Source: Microcosmobacter sp040493455 (GTDB lineage: Bacteria > Bacteroidota > Bacteroidia > Flavobacteriales > Flavobacteriaceae). From it: a stretch of DNA of 64,000 nucleotides. The stretch is taken from NCBI RefSeq assembly GCF_040493455.1, contig NZ_JANFDA010000008.1, forward strand, positions 94,203 to 158,202, read 5' to 3'. Below the pieces are notes generated by a model. It saw only the letters and a list, made by a program, of their open reading frames with translations, was not told the origin of the DNA and ran no database searches. The translations under genes and the position numbers were made by a program. How positions within the stretch are numbered: the first letter of the stretch is position 1; the number at the start of each line of letters is the position of its first letter. This document shows positions 54,784 to 62,190 of this stretch, piece after piece.

Positions 54784-54791
54784 TAACTTTG
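54784..54791 (+). promoter_or_regulatory. Promoter -7 element TAACTTTG of dnaX
   Basis: TAACTTTG fits TAnnTTTG and lies 17 bp before the dnaX ATG at 54809. Confidence 0.55.
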
Positions 54792-54808
54792 CTTTTCAAC
54801 TATTTTCA

Positions 54809-56563
54809 ATGGAGCATTTCGTAGTATCGGCACGTAAGTATAGACCACAAACCTTTAAGGATGTTGTAGGTCAACAAGCTATTACCAATACGCTTCAGAA
54901 TGCTATTGAAAATAACCATCTTGCACAAGCACTACTCTTTACAGGACCTAGAGGAGTTGGTAAAACTACATGTGCTCGTATTCTGGCAAAAATGATTAAT
55001 AGTGATGGCTCTGAAGCTACTAGCGAAGAAGATTTTGCTTTTAATATTTTTGAATTAGATGCCGCTTCAAACAACTCTGTAGATGATATCAGGAATCTTA
55101 CAGATCAGGTTCGTATTCCACCACAAGTTGGAAAATATAAAGTCTACATCATTGATGAGGTTCACATGTTGTCTCAAGCCGCTTTTAATGCGTTTCTTAA
55201 GACGCTCGAAGAACCGCCAAAGCACTGTATTTTCATTCTGGCAACTACAGAAAAGCATAAAATTATACCTACCATTTTATCGCGCTGTCAGATCTTTGAC
55301 TTTAAACGAATCTCTGTAAAAGATGCCAAAGAGTATCTAAAGTATATTGCAGATGAGCAAGGCATTCAAGCTGAAGATGATGCATTGCACATCATTGCTC
55401 AAAAGGCTGATGGTGCAATGAGAGATGCGCTTTCAATCTTTGATCGTGTGGTGAGTTTTTCAGGTAAAAACTTAACCAGACAAGCTGTGACTGAAAACCT
55501 AAATGTGCTTGATTACGAAACGTATTTCACAAGTACAGATTTAATCCTTCAGAATAAAATACCAGAATTGTTATTGCAATTCAACAGTACATTATCAAAG
55601 GGGTTTGATGGTCATCATTACATCTCAGGTTTAGCTAGCCATTTTAGAGATTTATTGGTTTGCAAAAACCCTTCTACAATTGAATTATTGGAAGTTGGAG
55701 AGCAAACCAAAGTAATATATCAAGAGCAGGCACAATTGGCCTCGCAAGAGTTTTTACTCAAAGGTATTCAGTTAGCTAATGATTGTGATCTAAAATATAA
55801 GACCAGTAAGAATCAAAGACTGCTCGTAGAACTTTGCCTTATGCAATTAGCCTCTATCACTTTTGATGGAGAAAAAAAAAATAGCAAACATTTCATAATT
55901 CCGCCATCTTATTTTAAGTCTAAAGGTGTAGCTCCAATTCCTGTCCAAAGACCAGACACTATTAGTGAACAACCACAGGAACCAATTTCAAAAGAACCAG
56001 TTACTGAAATTAAAGAAGTGCCTGAAGAGGTTCAAAAACCAGTTATAGAAGAAGTCGTTAGTACTCCCGAACCAGTAATAAATCTCTCTATTACTAAACC
56101 TTCTAAATCCTCTTCTGGATTATCCTTGAGTAGCATCAAAAAGAAAAAAGAGCATCTCATTAAACAAATGGATGTTATCATAGATGAAGAAGAATTACCA
56201 AAAGATGATTTTACCGAAGAACAGATGGTTAGCGTATGGAATGAATATGCGCAACGCCTCGATAAAAAGGGAGAAAAAATAATGGCATCTATCTTACAAA
56301 TGGATGTGCCAAAACTGAGAGATAATAAGATTTGTATTGAACTTTCTAATTCCACACTAAAGGTTGAGTTAGAACGTGCACAATATCCATTAATGAAATA
56401 TCTAAGGAAGTCGTTAAACAACTATGATATTGTGTTGGATATTACTGTGAATGAAGAAATCGAAAAAAAATACGCGTTCACTACTCAAGAAAAGTATGAA
56501 AAACTAAAAGAGAAAAACCCAAATATTGAACTTTTAAAGAAAACCTTTGGACTAGATATATGA
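54809..56563 (+). CDS. dnaX: DNA polymerase III subunit gamma/tau
   Basis: A 584-residue clamp-loader ATPase. KYRPQTFKDVVGQQ opens the AAA domain, Walker A is LLFTGPRGVGKTTCARILAK near residue 42-61, DEVHML is Walker B and TEKHKIIPTILSRCQIFDF the sensor region. The four-Cys zinc module normally present after Walker A is missing: the chain goes directly from a MINSDGSEATSEEDFAFNIF linker to ELDAASNNSVDDIR. The C-terminal 200 residues are a tau-like region with Pro/Glu-rich linker (about 370-450). It overlaps the following lipoprotein gene by 4 bp. Confidence 0.96.
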   Translation: MEHFVVSARKYRPQTFKDVVGQQAITNTLQNAIENNHLAQALLFTGPRGVGKTTCARILAKMINSDGSEATSEEDFAFNIFELDAASNNSVDDIRNLTDQVRIPPQVGKYKVYIIDEVHMLSQAAFNAFLKTLEEPPKHCIFILATTEKHKIIPTILSRCQIFDFKRISVKDAKEYLKYIADEQGIQAEDDALHIIAQKADGAMRDALSIFDRVVSFSGKNLTRQAVTENLNVLDYETYFTSTDLILQNKIPELLLQFNSTLSKGFDGHHYISGLASHFRDLLVCKNPSTIELLEVGEQTKVIYQEQAQLASQEFLLKGIQLANDCDLKYKTSKNQRLLVELCLMQLASITFDGEKKNSKHFIIPPSYFKSKGVAPIPVQRPDTISEQPQEPISKEPVTEIKEVPEEVQKPVIEEVVSTPEPVINLSITKPSKSSSGLSLSSIKKKKEHLIKQMDVIIDEEELPKDDFTEEQMVSVWNEYAQRLDKKGEKIMASILQMDVPKLRDNKICIELSNSTLKVELERAQYPLMKYLRKSLNNYDIVLDITVNEEIEKKYAFTTQEKYEKLKEKNPNIELLKKTFGLDI

Positions 56564-57132
56564 AAAAGTTAATCCTACTTATTGCTATAATTTGTGTTGG
56601 TTTTATGAGTTGTCAAGACAGGAAAACTCAAAGTCAGGCATTGAGAGAAAGCATTGAAAAATTTAAGGCTGAAACTACTATTGAAAAAGTAGCTTATTTC
56701 CCTGAAGCATATTCTGAACGTGTTACAGATTCTATTCTGAGCAATGGAATTAAAGTAAAAGTTAAGGAATATACTGATATGAAAGATGCTGTGTTGAATA
56801 CATTTAAAGAAGACATTATCTCATATAAATATTACTATAGAAATGTCTTGTCTGAAGTAACTATCAGAGACAAAAACAATACATTGATATTTGATAAAAC
56901 AATCAACAAAAATTTTGTTTTAAATGCAGATGAATCGTTAGAAGGTTTTTTAGCCAATTCTGTGTGTATGGGATTATGGTTAGACCAATCAAAATCAGAT
57001 GACAAAAATACTTACCTGTTAACCTCCTATTGTCTTCCTGAGTCTGATGAATGTCTTGATTATAACATCATCATAGATTCTAACACTGGAAAATACAGAT
57101 TAATACCTCTAGAAGAACATGCTAGGACTTAA
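56560..57132 (+). CDS. DUF4738-like lipoprotein
   Basis: A 190-residue protein with signal peptide and lipobox VGFMSC (Cys near 18). The mature part has YFPEAYSERVTDSILSNGIK, a YYYRNVLSEVTIRDKNNTLI strand run, a Cys-containing ANSVCMGLWL, and YCLPESDECLDYNIIIDSNT near the end. The pattern agrees with DUF4738 of Bacteroidota, without known role. Its ATG overlaps the dnaX stop by 4 bp. Confidence 0.72.
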   Translation: MKKLILLIAIICVGFMSCQDRKTQSQALRESIEKFKAETTIEKVAYFPEAYSERVTDSILSNGIKVKVKEYTDMKDAVLNTFKEDIISYKYYYRNVLSEVTIRDKNNTLIFDKTINKNFVLNADESLEGFLANSVCMGLWLDQSKSDDKNTYLLTSYCLPESDECLDYNIIIDSNTGKYRLIPLEEHART

Positions 57133-57700
57133 GCTTCCAACCGATCCTCGTTGGGTAAATATTGTAGAAAAGAATATTGAAGAAATCCTAACCGATCATG
57201 CGTATTGCGAGCAAAAAGCAGCAAGTACAGCAATATCGCTTATAGTAAGTTTTCCTGAATATACAGATCTAGTTAAAGAAATGACTGCCTTAGTGAAAGA
57301 AGAAATCAGTCATTTTAAAATGGTTCATGATAAAATCATTGAGCGAGGTTGGGTGCTTGGTAGAGATCGAAAAGATGATTATGTGATACAATTGGTTAAA
57401 TTCTTTCCAAAAGGTGGAAGTAGAACTACCCAATTGGTACATCGGCTATTATATGCTGCGCTTATAGAAGCAAGAAGCTGCGAGCGTTTTAGGTTACTTT
57501 CTGAAGAATTAGAAGATAAAGAGTTAGCAGATTTCTATCGCAAGCTTATGGTGAGCGAAGCTAACCATTATACCATGTTTCTCGGATTTGCCAGACAGTA
57601 TGGAGACCGAAAAGAAGTTGATAAAAAATGGCAGCAACTTTTAGAATATGAAGCAGATATTATGAAAGACTTGAGCAAAAAAGAGACCATACATGGATAA
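57119..57700 (+). CDS. miaE: MiaE-like tRNA hydroxylase
   Basis: A 193-residue protein. It begins MLGLKLPTDPRWVNIVEKNI, and carboxylate-bridged di-iron ligands appear in two ExxH-type pairs: ILTDHAYCEQKAA and VKEEISHFKMVHDK, plus IEARSCERFRLL and VSEANHYTMFLGFARQY, a ferritin-like four-helix pattern. MiaE hydroxylates the isopentenyl group of ms2i6A in tRNA. It overlaps the preceding gene by 14 bp and ends at a hairpin. Confidence 0.93.
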   Translation: MLGLKLPTDPRWVNIVEKNIEEILTDHAYCEQKAASTAISLIVSFPEYTDLVKEMTALVKEEISHFKMVHDKIIERGWVLGRDRKDDYVIQLVKFFPKGGSRTTQLVHRLLYAALIEARSCERFRLLSEELEDKELADFYRKLMVSEANHYTMFLGFARQYGDRKEVDKKWQQLLEYEADIMKDLSKKETIHG

Positions 57701-57730
57701 AAAAAGCCCTGGAATTGATACCAGAGCTTT
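57701..57730. terminator. Terminator between miaE and the porin-like gene
   Basis: AAAGCCCTGG and CCAGAGCTTT, separated by AATTGATA, form an imperfect stem (one C-A mismatch) just after the miaE stop and before the convergent gene at 57761. Confidence 0.6.
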
Positions 57731-57760
57731 GGGGATATAATTCAACGTTGAATTAATAGC

Positions 57761-58291
57761 TTATATCTTATAGTTTATACCAAATTGTATTACACCTGTC
57801 TTGGCTTCTGGAAATCCTGGTTCGTCATCAAACACATTGGAGAATCCATAATTATATCGTGCATCTAAAGCAAATTCGTCTGTAATTGCATATTCAATAT
57901 AACCTACACCAGAGAACACCATATTCTTAAATCCGTCATTTTTCTTATTGACTTTAAGTCCAGCTTGAGGTCCAATACCTAAGCCTAGTTTTTCAAAAAA
58001 CGTATACTTTAACAATACTGGCAGATTTATATAATCGTTTCTAAATCCTTCAAGATTGGCACCTTCTCCAGAGAATTGAAGTTCTGGAACCAGTGATAGT
58101 TTCTCAGTTAATCCGTATTCGATAAACACTCCAAACACAAATCCATTTCTGTGTTCATTTCTGACGATCGGAGTCCCTTCATAATCCATATTAGAAATAG
58201 ACATTCCGGCTTTTACACCATACTTAACATCTTGAGCTGTACAAAAAGAAATAGCGAAAAATAATATAAAAAGGGTAATTATTGCTCTCAT
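57761..58291 (-). CDS. Outer-membrane beta-barrel protein (porin family, PorT-like)
   Basis: A 176-residue protein with signal peptide ending FCTAQ. The mature part is a small beta barrel: DVKYGVKAGMSISNMDYEGT, GFVFGVFIEYGLTEKLSLVP, LPVLLKYTFFEKLGLGIGPQ, GYIEYAITDEFALDARYNYGF and the last strand VIQFGINYKI. It fits the outer-membrane protein beta-barrel family common in Bacteroidota. It stands alone, with a terminator between it and miaE. Confidence 0.88.
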   Translation of the reverse strand: MRAIITLFILFFAISFCTAQDVKYGVKAGMSISNMDYEGTPIVRNEHRNGFVFGVFIEYGLTEKLSLVPELQFSGEGANLEGFRNDYINLPVLLKYTFFEKLGLGIGPQAGLKVNKKNDGFKNMVFSGVGYIEYAITDEFALDARYNYGFSNVFDDEPGFPEAKTGVIQFGINYKI

Positions 58292-58390
58292 GACATATAA
58301 TGATTTGAGGCAATGAATATATATTCAAAAACTGCGAAAACTATTAAATTTTAGATGTTTAACTCAAAAAAGAAGATAAACGGCTAATTT

Positions 58391-59296
58391 TTAAAGGACT
58401 AAACTAGGAATCGTTTCTTGGTAAATACTCTTTATAATACCGTCGGAGAGTCCAATTTTAGGCACATAAATATGCTTTGCATTACTCCATTTCATGGCCG
58501 ATAGGTAAATTCTTGTAGCTGGGATGATCACGTCTGCCCTATCCTGCTTTAGATTTAACTCAACAATACGCTCTTCGTAAGAATGTCGTTGGAGCATTTT
58601 GTAGAATGCACTTAGATAGAAATATGTTAAAGGCTCTCCAAAAGCTTTACCAGATATTTTGAAAATCTTATTGATATTTCCTCCAGAACCAATAAGTTCA
58701 ATCTTATCATACTTAGACGTATGCTTTTCAATCCAATCCTTCAACTTGTTCCAGGTCTTCTCTTCTACCATGTCATTAAGAAGTCTTACTGTTCCGATCT
58801 TAGCGGACTTCGAAGCTATCTCCTTCCCTAAATGAATCACTGTAAACTCTGTACTTCCACCACCCACATCTACATATAGATAAGTTTTGTTTTCATCAAT
58901 AAAAGAATGCAAATCTGTAGCAGCAATTATGGCTGCTTCAACTTCACCATTAATAATATCTATTTGTATCCCAGTTTGTTCTTTAATTAAGTTTGAAATC
59001 GCTACACCATTATCAGCTTCTCGCATTGCAGAAGTAGCACAAGCTTTATATTTAAAAACATTATGAGAGCGCATTAACAACTTGAAAGCTGTCATGGTAT
59101 CGATCATACGTTTCTCATTTTCGGCAGAAATCTTTTTATTCAAAAACACATCTGCTCCAAGACGAATTGGAACCCTTACCAAAGAACTTTTTTTGAACTT
59201 TGGTGGCTGACCACCTTGCTCGATAACATCAGATATTAGAAGTCTTACAGCATTAGAACCAATATCTATCGCCGCATATTTTGCTATACTCAGCAT
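58391..59296 (-). CDS. Ppx/GppA-family exopolyphosphatase
   Basis: A 301-residue protein of the ASKHA superfamily. The phosphate-1 loop AAIDIGSNAVRLLISDV is near residue 7-23, with TSAMREADNG and the phosphate-2 loop YVDVGGGSTEFTVIHLG near 139. VELIGSGGNINKIFK follows. End is KIGLSDGIIKSIYQE. It hydrolyses terminal phosphate from polyphosphate or pppGpp. It is short of the C-terminal HD domain of E. coli Ppx. It directly follows ppk1 in the operon (1-bp gap). Confidence 0.95.
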   Translation of the reverse strand: MLSIAKYAAIDIGSNAVRLLISDVIEQGGQPPKFKKSSLVRVPIRLGADVFLNKKISAENEKRMIDTMTAFKLLMRSHNVFKYKACATSAMREADNGVAISNLIKEQTGIQIDIINGEVEAAIIAATDLHSFIDENKTYLYVDVGGGSTEFTVIHLGKEIASKSAKIGTVRLLNDMVEEKTWNKLKDWIEKHTSKYDKIELIGSGGNINKIFKISGKAFGEPLTYFYLSAFYKMLQRHSYEERIVELNLKQDRADVIIPATRIYLSAMKWSNAKHIYVPKIGLSDGIIKSIYQETIPSLVL

Positions 59297-59297
59297 A

Positions 59298-61349
59298 TTA
59301 GTTCAATTGGTTTTTATAATATTTATAAGTATCGAATTGGGATCTTACAGTTGGAGCGCCATTTCGTTTATACTCGTTGTTTTGCTCTAAATTCAATAAT
59401 CTGGCTTTGGTATTATCGTTCCAACAAATATCGAAAATATCGAGCAATTCTTGCTTAATATCTTCATCATAAATTGGACAAGAAACTTCTACGCGATTAT
59501 CAATATTACGAGTCATCCAATCTGCAGAAGAAATGTAGATTTTTGGATCTTCATTATTGCAGAATATATACATCCTTGTATGCTCCAAGAATTTGTCAAC
59601 AATACTTATAACTTCTATATTCTCACTCATTCCTTCAATACCAGGTACTAAGCAACAAATACCTCTAACCACCATTTGAATTTTCACTCCTGCTCTACTC
59701 GCTTCATACAATTTATCCACCATTTTATAACTAGATATACTGTTCATCTTAAGCTTAATATAAGCAGGTTTGCCATTTCTTACATTCTCGATTTCATTAT
59801 CGATGAGCGTGAACAACTTTGATCTAGTATAATGAGGCGAAGTGATAATATGCTTATAGCGGTACATTTTATAACTAACCTCAAAGAAATTAAAGACCTT
59901 ATTAATATCTCTTAGTATTTTTTGATTGGCAGTGAACAATGTAAAGTCTGTGTAAATCTTTGCCGTAGATTCATTAAAATTACCTGTACTGATAAAACCA
60001 TAGCGCTTCATCTTATGATCTTCTTCACGTTCAATAACGCACATTTTACTATGCACTTTTAAGCCTTCAACACCAAAGTGTAAGTTAATGCCTTCCTTCT
60101 GCATTTGCTCTGCATAATTGATATTGGCTTGCTCATCAAAACGTGCTCTTAGTTCTATAGATACAGTAACTTGCTTACCATTTTTTGCAGCATTGATTAA
60201 TGAACTGGCAACATGCGAAATCTGAGCCAATCTATAAATGGTGATTTTTATGGTTTTTACTTTAGGATCTAAAGCAGCTTCCCTCAAGAACTTCACCACA
60301 TAAGCAAAGGTGTGATAAGGTGTATATAATAGGTAGTCTTTTTCAGCGATTTCATTAAAAATACTGGTTTCTAGACTCAACCCTTTTATCTTAAGTGCTT
60401 CAATACGGTCGTATAATAAATCTTTTCTACCCAAACTTGGGAATCCCATGTAGTCGCGACGGTTATGGTAACGTCCTCCAGGAATTATACTATCCTTAGA
60501 GTCTATCCCCATTTTCATCATTAAATAATCTAGAGTTTCCTCGTCTATGGTTTTATCATATACAAAACGAACTGGCTCTCCTATTTGTCTGTCTTTTACA
60601 CTATCAGAGATTTTCCTTATGAAACTTTTAGAAAGGTCACTATCGAAGTCTAACTCTCCATCTCTAGTAATTTTGACCATATGAGCCGAAATAGAATCAT
60701 AATCAAAAATGTTATAAATATCGTCCAAACAATAGCGTAGTAAATCATCTACCATAATGATATACTTATTGTCATCTACACTTGGCAGCTCTATAAAGCG
60801 ATCCATCTCTCTTGAAATCTCTATTAAAGAATATTGATTCTCGCCACTATTCATTACCATCTTCACGGCTAGATAAGCAGCACTATCCTTTAAAACAGGA
60901 AGTTCTACGTTATCATTTAATATTAGGGTAACTAAGGCTGGACTTATATTCTGAAGGAAATAATCCTTGATAAATTGCTTTTGAAAATCTTTGATCTGCG
61001 TTTCATTAATAATATGAATTGCTTCAGACTTTAATTCCGCTTCAATTTCTCTAAGTATAGATTGGCTTTCACTTTGTTGCTTTATCACTACATCCGTAAT
61101 CTTCTCGAGCAAATCACTAGCCTTGATACCACCTAGTGCATTTTTCCCTCCTTTTCCAGCTTGGTCGATACGCTTTACCGTAGCATATCTTACTTTAAAA
61201 AATTCATCAAGGTTATTAGAGAAAATTCCCAAAAAACGAAGTCTTTCAATTAGCGGTACTGTCTTATCCGCAGCTTCTTGTAATACTCTAGCATTAAACT
61301 GTAACCAGCTTAACTCTCTGTTGATGTAGATATTTTTGTCTTTAGTCAT
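59298..61349 (-). CDS. ppk1: Polyphosphate kinase 1
   Basis: A 683-residue enzyme making polyphosphate from ATP reversibly. The N domain starts INRELSWLQFNARVLQEAAD. Catalytic-domain motifs are TIYRLAQISHVASSLINAAK, RARFDEQANINYAEQ, the phosphorylated His in GLKVHSKMCVIERE (near residue 430), ISTGNFNESTAKIYTDF, and the second His in KFLEHTRMYIF. The C-terminal DWMTRNIDNRVEVSCPIYD is also conserved. Size and layout match Ppk1. It overlaps the SixA-type gene upstream by 8 bp. Confidence 0.97.
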   Translation of the reverse strand: MTKDKNIYINRELSWLQFNARVLQEAADKTVPLIERLRFLGIFSNNLDEFFKVRYATVKRIDQAGKGGKNALGGIKASDLLEKITDVVIKQQSESQSILREIEAELKSEAIHIINETQIKDFQKQFIKDYFLQNISPALVTLILNDNVELPVLKDSAAYLAVKMVMNSGENQYSLIEISREMDRFIELPSVDDNKYIIMVDDLLRYCLDDIYNIFDYDSISAHMVKITRDGELDFDSDLSKSFIRKISDSVKDRQIGEPVRFVYDKTIDEETLDYLMMKMGIDSKDSIIPGGRYHNRRDYMGFPSLGRKDLLYDRIEALKIKGLSLETSIFNEIAEKDYLLYTPYHTFAYVVKFLREAALDPKVKTIKITIYRLAQISHVASSLINAAKNGKQVTVSIELRARFDEQANINYAEQMQKEGINLHFGVEGLKVHSKMCVIEREEDHKMKRYGFISTGNFNESTAKIYTDFTLFTANQKILRDINKVFNFFEVSYKMYRYKHIITSPHYTRSKLFTLIDNEIENVRNGKPAYIKLKMNSISSYKMVDKLYEASRAGVKIQMVVRGICCLVPGIEGMSENIEVISIVDKFLEHTRMYIFCNNEDPKIYISSADWMTRNIDNRVEVSCPIYDEDIKQELLDIFDICWNDNTKARLLNLEQNNEYKRNGAPTVRSQFDTYKYYKNQLN

Positions 61350-61833
61350 TCTTAAATTGCTTAGGAAAAATAGTCAACTTAGTTTTTCCCTGTTGTAATG
61401 ATTTCCAATTATCGATTTCAAACTCAATCATAACTAATCCAGAAGTCGGTAAGTTATCTATGAATTTATCGCCAAATATATTGGAAATAGATGTGAAAGC
61501 ATGGTTATGACCAAAAATGATAATGTTTTTATAATTATCGTCTAAAGATTTTATAAAGTTGATGACACTTTGGCCTCCAAAATCGTATAGGTCTTCGACA
61601 ATTAGCAACTTTTCCTCTTTAATCCCCAAATGTGTCATAAATAACTTACAAGTATTTAATGCCCTATTTGCAGGGCTAGAGTAAACAAAATCCAGATTAA
61701 AATCAATGGCTTTAAAAGCTTTTGAAACCAAGGCAATATCATTGATACCCCTGTTTTTTAGAGGCCTTTCCCTATCACTGACATCATATTCCCAAGACGA
61801 TTTACCGTGTCGTATTAGCACTAGTGTTTTCAT
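61342..61833 (-). CDS. SixA-type histidine phosphatase
   Basis: A 163-residue cytosolic phosphatase. LVLIRHGKSSWEYD, near residue 3-16, is the RHG catalytic motif. DRERPLKNRGINDIALVSKA follows, and NIIIFGHNHAFTSIS carries the second His. Length and the short form match SixA rather than phosphoglycerate mutase. It is first of three overlapping or adjoining genes with ppk1 and ppx, so it may act on phosphohistidine or in polyphosphate control (inference). Confidence 0.92.
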   Translation of the reverse strand: MKTLVLIRHGKSSWEYDVSDRERPLKNRGINDIALVSKAFKAIDFNLDFVYSSPANRALNTCKLFMTHLGIKEEKLLIVEDLYDFGGQSVINFIKSLDDNYKNIIIFGHNHAFTSISNIFGDKFIDNLPTSGLVMIEFEIDNWKSLQQGKTKLTIFPKQFKND

Positions 61834-62190
61834 ATCAAATATCGATTAAATGCATTTTTTTCCGATTAAATGTTGCATAATTCCGTTTTAACGATTATTT
61901 TGCGTCCTTTAACATTTATATTTGGCTAAGGTTTTAGTTATAATTTGTTTTGTTATAGAAATTAATCAAATGACCCCAAATCAAAAGCTAGTTAATCAAT
62001 CCATCCCTGTACTGTTTATCGGTACACTTCCCTCTATTATATTTTTGATTTTGAAAGATAACACATTCAAGCGATGTGCGTGGCATTCTAAATTTAAAAT
62101 ATAGATTAAATCAAATAGTAAAAAATAACATCGCTTAGCGAAAAGTATATTGTTAATCCTTTTGTCTAATAGACAATAAAAGAAAGCATT
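61834..62190. other. 357-bp divergent gap, no gene seen
   Basis: This AT-rich gap lies between the polyphosphate operon and the adhesin gene and should hold both promoters. A 60-codon frame at 61922-62104 starts with TTG and has a hydrophobic stretch, but nothing else supports it. No clear TAnnTTTG box or hairpin was identified. Confidence 0.4.

Noticed and set aside
54408..54824. 138-codon plus-strand frame
   Set aside because: It lies across rnpB on the opposite strand and its sequence is explained by the conserved RNase P RNA motifs; the last codons enter dnaX.
61922..62104. 60-codon frame with TTG start upstream of the adhesin
   Set aside because: Lies in a promoter-bearing divergent gap with no supporting context.
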